64,000 nt of DNA from DASPKT01 sp035626475 (GCA_035626475.1 DASPNP010000021.1:1-64000); one strand, 5' to 3'. Counted from the first letter of the stretch, positions 34,592-43,828 are shown. Notes: a model not told the origin generated them from the letters alone. A program made the numbers and translations.

Positions 34592-35809
34592 TTACTTCGC
34601 CATGGCGGCGCGCAGGTTGTCGTCGAGCTTGGCCAGGAAGTCCTGGGTGTTCAGCCACTTCTGCTCCGGCCCGATGAGGATGGCCAGATCCTTGGTCATG
34701 AAGCCGCTCTCCACCGTCTCCACGCAGACGCGCTCCAGCGTCTTGGCGAAGTTGGTGACCTCGGGCGTGTTGTCGAACTGGCCGCGGTAGGACAGGCCCT
34801 GCGTCCAGGCGAAGATGCTGGCGATCGGGTTGGTAGAGGTCTGCCGGCCCTTCTGGTGGTCGCGGTAGTGGCGCGTCACCGTGCCGTGGGCGGCCTCGGC
34901 CTCCACCGTCTTGCCGTCGGGGGTCAGCAGCACCGAGGTCATCAGGCCCAGCGAGCCGAAGCCCTGCGCCACCGTGTCGGACTGCACGTCGCCGTCGTAG
35001 TTCTTGCACGCCCAGACGAACGCGCCCTCCCACTTCAGGGCCGAGGCGACCATGTCGTCGATCAGCCGGTGCTCGTAGACCAGGCCCTGCTCCTCGAAGT
35101 CGGCGCGGAACTCGCTGTCATAGATGTCCTGGAAGATGTCCTTGAAGCGGCCGTCATAGGCCTTGAGGATCGTGTTCTTCGTGGACAGGTAGACCGGGTA
35201 GTTGCGCTGGATGCCGTAGTTGAAGCAGGCCCGGGCGAAGCCGGCGATCGACTCGTCCAGGTTGTACATGCCCATGGCGACGCCGGCCTCGGGGAAGTCG
35301 AAGACCTCGTACTCGATCGGCTTGCCGCCGTCGGCGGGCTGGAACTTCATGGTCAGCTTGCCGGGGCCGGGCACCTTGAAGTCGGTGGCGCGGTACTGGT
35401 CGCCGAAGGCGTGGCGGCCGATGACGATCGGCTTGGTCCAGCCCGGCACCAGGCGCGGCACGTTCCTGCAGATGATCGGCTCGCGGAAGACGGTGCCGCC
35501 CAGGATGTTGCGGATCGTGCCGTTGGGCGACTTCCACATCTTCTTGAGGTTGAACTCCTTCACCCGCGCCTCGTCCGGGGTGATGGTCGCGCACTTCACG
35601 CCGACGCCGTAATGCTTGATCGCCTCCGCCGCCTCGATGGTCACCTTGTCGGCGGTGGCGTCGCGGTGCTCGATGCCCAGATCGTAGTACTTCAGGTCCA
35701 CGTCCAGGTAGGGCAGGATCAGCTTGTCCTTGATGAACTGCCAGATGATGCGGGTCATCTCGTCGCCGTCGAGTTCGACGACCGGGTTGGCGACCTTGAT
35801 CTTCTGCAT
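34592..35809 (-). CDS. idh: NADP-dependent isocitrate dehydrogenase, eukaryotic-like type
   Basis: A 405-residue enzyme of the mitochondrial-type IDH subfamily: VANPVVELDGDEMTRIIWQ, the SPNGTIRNILGGTVFREPI loop, NYDGDVQSDTVAQGFGSLGLMTS and the coenzyme segment EAAHGTVTRHYRDHQKG with STNPIASIFAWTQGL. These NADP enzymes are the standard TCA-cycle IDH of alphaproteobacteria. A structurally distinct IDH sits at 30907-32358. Start at 35809 preceded by GGAGAGATACCCCATC. Confidence 0.97.
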   Translation of the reverse strand: MQKIKVANPVVELDGDEMTRIIWQFIKDKLILPYLDVDLKYYDLGIEHRDATADKVTIEAAEAIKHYGVGVKCATITPDEARVKEFNLKKMWKSPNGTIRNILGGTVFREPIICRNVPRLVPGWTKPIVIGRHAFGDQYRATDFKVPGPGKLTMKFQPADGGKPIEYEVFDFPEAGVAMGMYNLDESIAGFARACFNYGIQRNYPVYLSTKNTILKAYDGRFKDIFQDIYDSEFRADFEEQGLVYEHRLIDDMVASALKWEGAFVWACKNYDGDVQSDTVAQGFGSLGLMTSVLLTPDGKTVEAEAAHGTVTRHYRDHQKGRQTSTNPIASIFAWTQGLSYRGQFDNTPEVTNFAKTLERVCVETVESGFMTKDLAILIGPEQKWLNTQDFLAKLDDNLRAAMAK

Positions 35810-35938
35810 GATGGGGTATCTCTCCTGGGCGTGGCGGTTCGACCCCTCCCTTCCTGGGACTGTGGGGCCGGCCTTGGGCGGGCGATATAGAACCGCAATC
35901 GTCCAGCCGGATCAACGTCCGGGTTGCCCCAGACGCAA

Positions 35939-35971
35939 ATGGCCGCGCGCCCCGGGGGGACGCGCGGCCAT
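35939..35971 (-). terminator. Hairpin terminator after the LOG-family gene
   Basis: ATGGCCGCGCG / CGCGCGGCCAT, eleven perfect base pairs around a GC-rich loop, followed on the minus strand by ATTTG. It lies 21 bases beyond the stop at 35993 and separates that gene from idh. Confidence 0.6.
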
Positions 35972-35992
35972 GCGTAAATGAGGGGGCTCGGC

Positions 35993-36577
35993 TCAGAGGC
36001 GGTGGAGGTCGTCCGCCGTCGCCGGCTCGGGCGCGTCGGCCAGGGCCGGCCAGACCTCCTCGACGCTCTCCACGAAGGTGTAGAGCCGGCTGCTGTCGCC
36101 GCGGCCGAAGCCGGTGTCGCGGATGTGGGTCAGCAGGGTCCTGAACGGCTCCCAATAGCCTTTCACGTTGACGACGATGATCGGCTTGTCGTGCAGGCCG
36201 AGCTGGCGCCAGGTGATGATCTCGAAGGCCTCGTCCATGGTGCCGAGGCCGCCCGGCAGGATCACGAAGGCGTCCGAGCGGTCGACCATCATCTTCTTGC
36301 GGATGTGCATGCTCTCGACGACATGCAGCTCCGTCAGGCCGGGATGATCGACCTCCATGGCCTGGATATGGTGCGGGATGATGCCGGTCACCTCACCGCC
36401 GGCGGCCAGCGCCGCGTCGGCGGTGATGCCCATCAGGCCGACGCGCCCGCCGCCATAGACGAGTCGCAGGCCGCGGCGGCCGATCTCGGTGCCCAGATCG
36501 TGGGCGGCGGTCTTGTAGGCCTCGTCCACCTGGCTCGAGGAGCCGCAATAGACGCAGACCGAGCTGATTTTGCTCAT
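35993..36577 (-). CDS. LOG-family protein (cytokinin riboside phosphate phosphoribohydrolase-like)
   Basis: A 194-residue Rossmann-like protein with VCVYCGSSSQV at the start, LVYGGGRVGLMG, the HIRKKMMVDRSDAFVILPG stretch and the catalytic LPGGLGTMDEAFEI (PGGxGTxxE). LOG enzymes release adenine-type bases from nucleoside monophosphates; in bacteria many act as general AMP/nucleotide phosphoribohydrolases. Start at 36577 with GGAAGGAAAG upstream. Confidence 0.92.
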   Translation of the reverse strand: MSKISSVCVYCGSSSQVDEAYKTAAHDLGTEIGRRGLRLVYGGGRVGLMGITADAALAAGGEVTGIIPHHIQAMEVDHPGLTELHVVESMHIRKKMMVDRSDAFVILPGGLGTMDEAFEIITWRQLGLHDKPIIVVNVKGYWEPFRTLLTHIRDTGFGRGDSSRLYTFVESVEEVWPALADAPEPATADDLHRL

Positions 36578-36749
36578 GCTCTTTCCTTCCGTGCTCGCCG
36601 GTCCCCGCAGCGCCCGGTGCGGCGCTTGCAAGCCGGCCGTCCGGCGGGCACTCTCGGCACGGCGGACGGAGGGACGCCGGTTACACCATCCCCGCCGCCG
36701 AAACAAGCCGGGCCAGTGCCCGCATGAATGAACGTCGAGGAGAGGCACC

Positions 36750-37244
36750 ATGGCGCATCGGCTCAACGGAGTATCCTGCAAGACCCTGCTCGTCGCCGCC
36801 GTGGTCGGTTGCGCGATGGCGCCCGCGGCCTTCGCCCAGCCCGCGGGCCAGGCGGCCGCCGACCCCGCCGCGGTCGTCGAGGCGCGGCAGACGCAGATGA
36901 AGCGGCTGAAGGACGTCATGAAGACGGTCACCGGCTATGTGAAGGACGGCGCCGGCACGCCGGCCGACGTCAAGGCCGCGGCGCTGGTCGCCTCCGACGT
37001 CGCCTCCAAGGTGCCCAACCTCTATCCCAAGGGCACGCAGGTCGGCGTCGGCAAGAGCGAGACGCTGCCCGCCGCCTGGGAGCAGTGGGACAAGTTCCTC
37101 GCCGCCAACAAGGCGATGGGCGAGGCGGGCGTGAAGCTGGCCGCCGCCGCCGATACCGGGAACAAGGACGCCATCGCCGGCGCCTTCAAGGGGCTGGGCG
37201 CCAGCTGCGGCGCCTGCCACGACAATTTCCGCCAGAAGAAGTAA
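36750..37244 (+). CDS. Cytochrome c' (class II c-type cytochrome)
   Basis: A 164-residue periplasmic protein: signal peptide (to about residue 30, PAAFAQ), a four-helix-bundle sequence, and the C-terminal haem motif CGACH followed by DNFRQKK, the usual cytochrome c' ending. It binds NO or transfers electrons in the periplasm. The gene is ten bases before a cytochrome b561 gene, a common pairing that suggests a membrane reductase delivering electrons to it. Confidence 0.93.
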   Translation: MAHRLNGVSCKTLLVAAVVGCAMAPAAFAQPAGQAAADPAAVVEARQTQMKRLKDVMKTVTGYVKDGAGTPADVKAAALVASDVASKVPNLYPKGTQVGVGKSETLPAAWEQWDKFLAANKAMGEAGVKLAAAADTGNKDAIAGAFKGLGASCGACHDNFRQKK

Positions 37245-37253
37245 CGCTTCCCC

Positions 37254-37946
37254 ATGGTGGGGCCCCTGACCGAGATCGAGCGGGATGAGAGCGGGCGGGT
37301 CCGCATCTGGGACCTGCCCGTCCGCCTGTTCCACTGGGCGCTGGTGCTGAGCCTGGGCGCCTCCTGGGCCACGGCAGAGCTGGACATGCTCGACTGGCAC
37401 AAGCGGCTGGGCTACGCGGCCATAGCGCTGGTGCTGTTCCGCATCCTCTGGGGGCTCATCGGCAGCGACACGGCGCGCTTCTCCCGCTTCCTGAAAGGGC
37501 CGGGGGCGGTGCTTGACCATGTCCGGCACCTGCTGTCCCGCGAGCCCTGGCGGCCCGAGGTCGGACACAACCCGCTGGGCGGCTGGGCCGTGGTGGCGCT
37601 GCTGGCCCTGGTGGCGCTGCAGGCCGGCAGCGGGCTCTTCACGGTGGACGATCTCGGCTTCGAGGGCGGGCCCTTCTTCGAGCATGTCTCGGAGGACACG
37701 GCGAAGGAGGCGCGGCGGCTGCACTTCCTCTCCTTCGACCTGCTGCTGGTCATGGTCGGCGTGCATGTCGCCGCCGTGGCGCTGTACCTGCTGGTCAAGA
37801 AGGACAATCTGGTGGGCCCCATGCTGACCGGCCGCCGGGTGCTGCCCGACGGCACCGCGGCGCCGCGCCAGGCGCCGGCCGTCCGGGCACTGGCCTGCCT
37901 CGCGGTGGCCATCGCCGCCGTCTGGGCGATGCTGGCGCTGGCCTGA
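37254..37946 (+). CDS. Cytochrome b561 family membrane protein
   Basis: A 230-residue protein with four main membrane helices and haem-ligand histidines in RLFHWALV, LDWHKRLGY, RRLHFLSF and GVHVAAVALYLLVKKDNLV, the Ni/Fe-hydrogenase-type cytochrome b pattern. A fifth hydrophobic stretch ends the protein. It probably passes quinol electrons to the cytochrome c' encoded ten bases upstream. Confidence 0.9.
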   Translation: MVGPLTEIERDESGRVRIWDLPVRLFHWALVLSLGASWATAELDMLDWHKRLGYAAIALVLFRILWGLIGSDTARFSRFLKGPGAVLDHVRHLLSREPWRPEVGHNPLGGWAVVALLALVALQAGSGLFTVDDLGFEGGPFFEHVSEDTAKEARRLHFLSFDLLLVMVGVHVAAVALYLLVKKDNLVGPMLTGRRVLPDGTAAPRQAPAVRALACLAVAIAAVWAMLALA

Positions 37947-38002
37947 GCCGGAACCTTGGCCTAAGGTCGCCGCGACGACGACACCAGGGATCGGGTGCAA
38001 GG

Positions 38003-39013
38003 GTGAACAGGAAGCAGATCGGCATCGCCGCCGCCTTGGCCGGCATCGCCCTCGTGGCCGGCGGCGTCTGGTACGTGCGGGATGCGGGGCAGGGGGATGC
38101 GCCGGCCGGCCGCAAGGTCGCGGTGGCGCCGGCGCCGGTGCCCGGCCCCGACGCAGCGCCCAGCTTCGACGTGGTCCGGGTGGAGCCGGACGGCACCGCC
38201 GTCATCGCCGGCCGCGCGGCGCCGGGGGCGACCGTCACCGTCCTGGACGGCGGCAAGCCCGTCGGCACCGCCACCGCGGACAGCCGGGGCGAATGGGTGC
38301 TGCAGCCGGCCGGACCGCTGGCGCCGGGCGCCCGCGAGCTGACCGTCGAGGCCGCCCGGCCCGACGGCGCCAAGGTGACCGCGCCCGACGCGGTGGTGCT
38401 GGTGGTGCCCGAGGCCAAGCGCGACGTCGCCGGCCGCCGCCAGGCGGAGACGGGGGAGGCGCTGGCCCTGCTGGCGCCCCGGAACGGCGCCGCCCGCGCG
38501 CTGCAGGTTCCCGCCGGTGCCAGGCCGCCGGAGGGCGCGGCGCCGCTGCCGCCGGGCGAGATCGTGCTCGATACGGTCGACTATGATTCCGAGGGCCGCT
38601 TGGGCGTCGGCGGACGCGCGCGTCCCGGGTCGGAGGTGCATTTCTACATCGACACGGTGCTGGCCGGCCGCGCCGTGGCCGATGCCGGCGGGCGCTGGGC
38701 ACTGACCCCCGACCGGCTGCTGGAGCCCGGCCGCTACGTGCTGCGCGCCGACCAGCTGGACGGCAAGGGCGGCGTCGCCGCGCGCGCCGAGGTGACGCTG
38801 GACCGCCGGCCGCTGTCGGAGGACCTCCTGGGCGGCAAGGCCGTGGTGGTCCTGCCCGGCAACAATCTCTGGAACATCGCGCGCCGCGCCTATGGCGAGG
38901 GGCTGCGCTACACCACGATCTTCGAGGCCAACCAGGAACAGATCCGCGACCCGAACCTGGTCTATCCCGGCCAGATCTTCGTCATGCCGCCGGAGCCGCC
39001 GAAGAAGGGGTGA
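38003..39013 (+). CDS. LysM-domain envelope protein with Ig-like repeats
   Basis: A 336-residue protein with an N-terminal membrane anchor (IGIAAALAGIALVAGGVWYV), two bacterial Ig-like modules (PDGTAVIAGRAAPGATVTVLD, and the later SEGRLGVGGRARPGSEVHFYID), and a C-terminal LysM domain (VVLPGNNLWNIARRAYG to YPGQIFVMPPE) that should bind peptidoglycan. GTG start at 38003. Such proteins are common in Rhodospirillales; a specific role is not known. Confidence 0.82.
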   Translation: MNRKQIGIAAALAGIALVAGGVWYVRDAGQGDAPAGRKVAVAPAPVPGPDAAPSFDVVRVEPDGTAVIAGRAAPGATVTVLDGGKPVGTATADSRGEWVLQPAGPLAPGARELTVEAARPDGAKVTAPDAVVLVVPEAKRDVAGRRQAETGEALALLAPRNGAARALQVPAGARPPEGAAPLPPGEIVLDTVDYDSEGRLGVGGRARPGSEVHFYIDTVLAGRAVADAGGRWALTPDRLLEPGRYVLRADQLDGKGGVAARAEVTLDRRPLSEDLLGGKAVVVLPGNNLWNIARRAYGEGLRYTTIFEANQEQIRDPNLVYPGQIFVMPPEPPKKG

Positions 39014-39053
39014 GGGGGAGGCTGGCGCATTCATCGGGAGAGGCTGGGGCGTG

Positions 39054-39177
39054 GTGCGTCCTTCGACAAGCTCAGGATGTGGGATGGGGGATGCCAGGCA
39101 CTCCCGGTCCAAGCTCGCGCTGGCTTGGCCGGGAGCAGCACCCAACCCCCTCATCCTGAGCTTGTCGAAGGACGCAC
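39054..39177. repeat. Palindromic intergenic element, family D, copy 1
   Basis: GTGCGTCCTTCGACAAGCTC then AGGAT, mirrored by ATCCTGAGCTTGTCGAAGGA then CGCAC. The interior GCCAGGCACTCCCGGTCC ... CGGGAGCAGCA is shared with copy 2 at 60862. Confidence 0.88.
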
Positions 39178-39223
39178 AGCGTCAAGGCTGCCAGCACTTG
39201 CGGCGAAGAGGGCTCAAGCCCCC

Positions 39224-39688
39224 TCAGAGATACTGCCCGAACACCCTGAGGTAGGGCCGCGCCTCCTGCAGGAACTGCACGGTCTCGTACATCATGTCGG
39301 CCATGGTGAGGTGGCCCGGCACCTCGGCCTGGCCCAGCACCAGGATCTTCTGGCGGTCGTCGACGATGAAGCGGGCGTTGTCCAGCCCCTGGGCGGCGCG
39401 CAGGATCGACTGCAGCAGCGCGCGCTTCTCCGGATTCTCGATCGTGTAGGGCATGTAGCCCACCTCGGCCCAGATCTGGAACAGGGTCGAGTCGGCCTGC
39501 GGCGTCAGCGAGACGTGGAAGAACAGCCCGTCCAGCCAGAAATGGTGGCGCGAGGCGGCGGGGGTGCGGTTCAGCCGGACGGAGCCGTCCTCGCCGACCA
39601 TGACGGTGTCGCGGCCGACCGGCAGGCCGCCCTCGGCGGCGCGGGCCAGCTCGGCCAGATTCTGCACGGTGACGACGGCCTGAGACAT
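39224..39688 (-). CDS. Conserved hypothetical protein, possibly YbjN-like
   Basis: A 154-residue soluble protein, not recognised with confidence. It begins MSQAVVTVQNLAEL, has a beta-rich middle (HHFWLDGLFFHVSLTP, LFQIWAEVGYMPYT) and a C-terminal helical part (ADMMYETVQFLQEARPYLRVF). The order of a beta sheet followed by helix RALLQSILRAAQ and strands ARFIVDDRQKILVLG recalls YbjN/type-III-chaperone folds, but no motif decides it. No signal peptide. Alone on its strand between a D repeat and the TonB receptor promoter region. Confidence 0.6.
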   Translation of the reverse strand: MSQAVVTVQNLAELARAAEGGLPVGRDTVMVGEDGSVRLNRTPAASRHHFWLDGLFFHVSLTPQADSTLFQIWAEVGYMPYTIENPEKRALLQSILRAAQGLDNARFIVDDRQKILVLGQAEVPGHLTMADMMYETVQFLQEARPYLRVFGQYL

Positions 39689-39863
39689 GGAACGGCCCGG
39701 CTCCCCGCCGAATGAGTTGAACCCGTCAGGGATAACCCTTGCGCGCCGGCCCGGTCCAGTGATTTCGGCAGCGAAACGTCCATCCGCCCCGTCACGGCGC
39801 CCCGCGGCATGCCCCCCTGTGGCGCCCGTGCAACCACAGGCCGAGTCGTTGGTTGCAATGTTA

Positions 39864-39880
39864 CGACTTTATTTAAGTCG
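39864..39880. promoter_or_regulatory. Palindrome in the TonB receptor promoter region
   Basis: CGACTT-TATTT-AAGTCG lies in an AT-rich stretch 99 bases before the TTG start of the receptor gene. A dimeric regulator could bind; which one is unknown. The remaining 290-base gap shows nothing else. Confidence 0.35.
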
Positions 39881-39978
39881 CATGTTGTCGAACGGCTGCT
39901 CCCTCCGTATAGCTGTCCTCCGGGGTAGCGCCAGCGGGCGCACACCCGGAGAAGCTAAGTAATAATGAGGGGGATGTC

Positions 39979-42900
39979 TTGAATCAGCACAGCTACCGCA
40001 AGGCCGCGCTGCTGGCCCTGCTGGGCGGGTCCGCGACCCTGGCCCTGACGGCCGGCGCGGCCTTCGCGCAACCGACGCCGTCGCCGGCGCTCGAGGAGAT
40101 CGTCGTCACCGGCTCGCGCATCCGCACCAACCCGATCGACACGGCGGCGCCGATCCAGACCCTGGATCGCGACAAGCTGCTACAGGCCGGCCTGCCGAAC
40201 GTCGGCGACATCCTGCAGCGCCTGCCCTCCTCGGGCGGCGGCCTGAACGCCAAGTTCAACTCGTCGGGCAATTTCGGCTTCCCGGCCGATGGCGGCGGCG
40301 TCGGCGCCGGCGCCTCCGAGGTCGATCTGCGCTATCTGGGCTCCCGCCGCACCCTGGTGCTGGTCGACGGCCAGCGCTGGGTCAGCGGTTCCTCCGCCTC
40401 CGGCGTGCCCTCCGCGACCGACCTGAACACCATCCCCGCCTCGATCATCGGCCGCGTCGAGATCCTGCAGGACGGCGCCTCGGCCATCTACGGTTCCGAC
40501 GCCATCGCCGGCGTGGTGAACATCATCACCCGCAAGGATTTCGAGGGCTTCGAGGCCAATGTCTATGGCGGCGGCAACATCGACCATGGTGACGGCTGGA
40601 ACACCCAGTACGATTTGAGCTTCGGCCACAAGACCGACAAGCTGTCGACCTTCGTCAATGTCAGCTACACCGACCAGCGCCCGGTCTGGGCCGGCGACCG
40701 CAAGCTGTCGGCCTTCCCCGAGCCGAACCTGGGCGCCTGCACGGCGACCTGCTCGTCCATCACCCCGAACGGCTTCTTCAGCCTGCGCGACCCGCGTACC
40801 GGCCAGTCCTTCACGGTCACCCTGGCCAACCCGGGCCGCCAGCCGGTCTACAACCCGGCCGCCCCGGCCACCGGCGACTTCAAGCCCTTCACCGTCGCCG
40901 ACCGCTTCAACTTCGCGCCCTTCAACTACCTGGTCACGCCGAACGAGCGCATCGGCACCTACGCCCAGATCCGCTACGACCTGCTGGACAATGTCGCCTT
41001 CAACATGAAGGCGCTCTACAACAACCGCAAGTCGACCAACCAGGCGGCGCCGGAGCCGCTGCTGTTCGGGCCGGGATCGGGCACCTCCACCCGCAACCGC
41101 AGCACGATCATCGACGTCACGAACCCGTTCAACCCGTTCGGTTTCACCATCAACCCGGCGGAGCAGCCCTACGCCATCCTGCGCCGCCCGGTCGAGGCCG
41201 GCCCCCGCATCTTCAAGCAGGACGTCGACACCTTCTACCTGTCGGGCGGCTTCGAGGGTAACTTCGAGGCGGTCGGGCGCACCTGGTTCTGGGACACCAA
41301 CGCCACCTACTCCAAGAACCGCGCGCTGCAGACCAAGTTCAACGGCTTCAACGCGCAGAAGCTGCAGGACGCGCTGGGCCCGGTCGACCGCTGCCGCTCC
41401 ATCCCGGGCTGCACGCCGTTCAACCTGTTCGGCGGTCCGGGCACCATCACCCCGGAGATGCTGCGCTACGTCACCTACATCCAGCATGACAGCTCGCAGC
41501 AGACGCTGGTCGACGCCACGGCCAACATCACCGGCGAGCTGTTCGACCTGCCGGCCGGCCCCGTGGGCTTCGCCACCGGCCTGGAGTACCGCGAGCACAA
41601 GGGCTTCTTCCGCCCCGACGCGGTCGTCACCGCCGGCGACACCTCCGACGTGCCGGCCACGCCGGTGTCGGGCAGCTTCGATGTGACCGAGGTCTATGGC
41701 GAGCTGGCCGTGCCGCTGCTGCGCGACCTGCCGGCCGTCCACAGCCTCGACCTGAACGCGGCGGTCCGCGCGTCCGACTACTCGACCTTCGGCCGCGACG
41801 AGACCTACAAGGCCGGCGTCCAGTACCGCCCGATCCGCGACCTGCTGGTCCGCGGCAATTACGGCGAGGGCGTCCGCGCCCCGGGCATCGGCGAGCTGTT
41901 CAGCACCGGCTCGACCTTCGACGCGCCGCTGAACGATCCCTGCTCCGACCTGCGGGGCAATTTCGGCGGTCCGCCGGCCTCGGCCGCGATCGTCAACAAC
42001 TGCGCCCAGCTGGGCGTGCCGACCGACGGCTCGTACCGCCAGCTGAACGCGCAGATCGCGACCATCACCGGCGGCAACGAGAACCTGGTGCCGGAGACGT
42101 CCAAGACCTACACGCTGGGCGCCGCCTACACGCCCGACTGGGTCCGCGGCAGCGGCATCGGCAGCCGCCTGGACGTGTCGTTCGACTATTACTGGATCAA
42201 GCTGGACGGCGCGATCCAGGCGCCGAACGCGCAGGGCGTGCTGACCCGCTGCGTCACCGAGCTGGACCCGGTGGCCTGCGCCAACATCCAGCGCCTGCCG
42301 ACCGGCACCATCTTCAACTTCACCAACCGCCTGACCAACATCGGCGGCATCAAGACGGACGGCTTCGACGTCACGGTCGACTGGCAGTCCGAGGAGATGG
42401 ACGCCGGCACCTTCGGCGTGAACCTGGTCGTCAGCCACCTCAACAGCTTCGAGGAGCGGCTGCCGACCTCCACCGGCTTCCAGCTGGTGGAGCGCGTGGG
42501 CACCGAGCGCGGCTCGCCCCCGCAGGCCTACCCGGACTACAAGGTCACCACCACCCTGTCGTGGCTGTTCCAGGACTTCAACGCCTCCTGGACGGTGCGC
42601 TACATCGACAAGGTGATCGAGGCCTGCCACAACACCAACACGGGCGGCCAGTGCTCGCGGCCGAACACGGCGGCCCCGGCCAACTCGCAGAACGTCATGG
42701 ACGCCACCTTCTACAACGACGCCCAGGTCACCTGGACGCCGGCGGCGCTGGACGACAAGGTGTACGTCACGCTCGGCGTGAACAACATCCTCGACCAGGA
42801 TCCGCCGGAGTGCTTCAGCTGCCAGCTGAACAACTTCGACCAGTCCACGCACGACATCCCGGGCATGTACGGGTATCTGCGCCTGGGCTTCCGCCTCTGA
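39979..42900 (+). CDS. TonB-dependent outer-membrane receptor
   Basis: A 973-residue receptor: signal peptide (to about residue 30, GAAFAQ), TonB box and plug start LEEIVVTGSRI, plug motifs DLRYLGSRRTLVLVDGQR, DLNTIPASIIGRVEIL and IYGSDAIAGVVNIIT, then a beta barrel ending in YGYLRLGFRL with a C-terminal aromatic/Leu pattern. Extracellular loops contain paired cysteines (CTATC, CRSIPGC, CHNTNTGGQC, CFSC), suggesting disulfides. TTG start with GAGGGGG upstream; the nearby ATG at 39974 stops at once. Substrate unknown. Peptide uptake is a guess based on the S46 peptidase nearby. Confidence 0.93.
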   Translation: MNQHSYRKAALLALLGGSATLALTAGAAFAQPTPSPALEEIVVTGSRIRTNPIDTAAPIQTLDRDKLLQAGLPNVGDILQRLPSSGGGLNAKFNSSGNFGFPADGGGVGAGASEVDLRYLGSRRTLVLVDGQRWVSGSSASGVPSATDLNTIPASIIGRVEILQDGASAIYGSDAIAGVVNIITRKDFEGFEANVYGGGNIDHGDGWNTQYDLSFGHKTDKLSTFVNVSYTDQRPVWAGDRKLSAFPEPNLGACTATCSSITPNGFFSLRDPRTGQSFTVTLANPGRQPVYNPAAPATGDFKPFTVADRFNFAPFNYLVTPNERIGTYAQIRYDLLDNVAFNMKALYNNRKSTNQAAPEPLLFGPGSGTSTRNRSTIIDVTNPFNPFGFTINPAEQPYAILRRPVEAGPRIFKQDVDTFYLSGGFEGNFEAVGRTWFWDTNATYSKNRALQTKFNGFNAQKLQDALGPVDRCRSIPGCTPFNLFGGPGTITPEMLRYVTYIQHDSSQQTLVDATANITGELFDLPAGPVGFATGLEYREHKGFFRPDAVVTAGDTSDVPATPVSGSFDVTEVYGELAVPLLRDLPAVHSLDLNAAVRASDYSTFGRDETYKAGVQYRPIRDLLVRGNYGEGVRAPGIGELFSTGSTFDAPLNDPCSDLRGNFGGPPASAAIVNNCAQLGVPTDGSYRQLNAQIATITGGNENLVPETSKTYTLGAAYTPDWVRGSGIGSRLDVSFDYYWIKLDGAIQAPNAQGVLTRCVTELDPVACANIQRLPTGTIFNFTNRLTNIGGIKTDGFDVTVDWQSEEMDAGTFGVNLVVSHLNSFEERLPTSTGFQLVERVGTERGSPPQAYPDYKVTTTLSWLFQDFNASWTVRYIDKVIEACHNTNTGGQCSRPNTAAPANSQNVMDATFYNDAQVTWTPAALDDKVYVTLGVNNILDQDPPECFSCQLNNFDQSTHDIPGMYGYLRLGFRL

Positions 42901-42927
42901 GCGGACGGCCGCAGGGCTGAATGGGCG

Positions 42928-42959
42928 AAGGGCCCCGGGAGCGATCCCGGGGCCCTTTT
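42928..42959 (+). terminator. Rho-independent terminator of the TonB receptor gene
   Basis: AAGGGCCCCGGGA / TCCCGGGGCCCTT with a GCGA loop, followed by TT then G. It lies 28 bases after the stop. Confidence 0.93.
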
Positions 42960-42973
42960 GCTATCCGCATCAC

Positions 42974-43060
42974 CCGTAGGTCGCATGGAGGCGGAGCCGC
43001 AATGCGACGGATCGGCCGGGGCACGTCGCATTGCGCCTGCGGCTCCATGCGACCTACGGG
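42974..43060. repeat. Palindromic intergenic element, family B, copy 3
   Basis: CCGTAGGTCGCATGGAGGCG ... GCAATGCGAC and GTCGCATTGC ... CTCCATGCGACCTACGG. It is a complete copy, not associated with an A element, lying between two convergent genes. Confidence 0.85.
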
Positions 43061-43093
43061 CGATCCGCGTCCCCGCCAAACGACGTCGGCGGC

Positions 43094-43828
43094 TCAGGCG
43101 TCGCGGAACCAGCCGGTGATGCCGTAGCGGCCCGCCGTGGCGTAGGGCGCGACGTAGGAGACGGAGTGCCAGACCGGCACGCGGAACAGGTTCAGCGCGT
43201 TGAAGCGCGGCGCCCAGACCTGCTCCAGCCCGCCATCCTCCCGCAGGAACTGCAGGTGCCCGCCCCAGTCGGGGTTCCAGTCCGGCGTGAAGTTCATGAC
43301 GTAGGCGACGCGCCAATGCTCGTCCTTGTGTCCGTCATTGTGGCGCAGCAGGAACTGGCCGGGGGCGTACAGCGTCGCCTGGCCGTCGGCCTTGACCAGT
43401 TCGGGGATGCCGGTGACGTCGCGCACCAGACCCAGCCCCTCGGACGAATTCACCCATTCCAGCACCCGGTTCAGGAAGAAGCCCGGGTTGGTGCCCTTCA
43501 GGTAGTGATCGAGGATCGGGTAGGTCTGGTAGAAGAAGGCGTAGCGCCCCTCCGCCGCCTGCCGCAGCACCTGGTGCTGCCGCCGCCCGATCTCCTCGCG
43601 GCCAAGGGTGCGGAGCTGGCCGTTGTCCAGCAGGACGACCTTCTCGCCCTCATTGTAGACCAGACCCCAGGGTGTCTCCCGCGCCAGGCAGGCGTGGATC
43701 TCGCGCGCCAGCTCGGGCAGGAAGACGTTCTCAATGCTGATGCGGCCGGTCCGGGCGAAGGTCTCGGCCAGCGCCGCGCGGTCCAGGGCGGGGTTCAGCC
43801 AGGTCGGGTCGGACATGGGGGCATCCAT
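43094..43828 (-). CDS. 2-oxoglutarate/Fe(II)-dependent oxygenase (prolyl-hydroxylase-like)
   Basis: A 244-residue protein with a double-stranded beta-helix core: iron ligands His and Asp in FLLRHNDGH, distal His in VPVWHSVSYV, and 2-oxoglutarate-binding Arg in AGRYGITGWF; between them WNPDWGGHLQF is typical of the Tpa1/prolyl 4-hydroxylase group. No signal peptide. The substrate could be a protein or a small molecule. A second ATG 12 bases in (MSDPTWL) is an equally good start. Convergent to the TonB receptor gene. Confidence 0.85.
   Translation of the reverse strand: MDAPMSDPTWLNPALDRAALAETFARTGRISIENVFLPELAREIHACLARETPWGLVYNEGEKVVLLDNGQLRTLGREEIGRRQHQVLRQAAEGRYAFFYQTYPILDHYLKGTNPGFFLNRVLEWVNSSEGLGLVRDVTGIPELVKADGQATLYAPGQFLLRHNDGHKDEHWRVAYVMNFTPDWNPDWGGHLQFLREDGGLEQVWAPRFNALNLFRVPVWHSVSYVAPYATAGRYGITGWFRDA

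Noticed and set aside
40180..42852. An 890-codon open frame antisense to the TonB receptor
   Set aside because: Arg/Gly/Val-rich shadow of a well-supported receptor gene.
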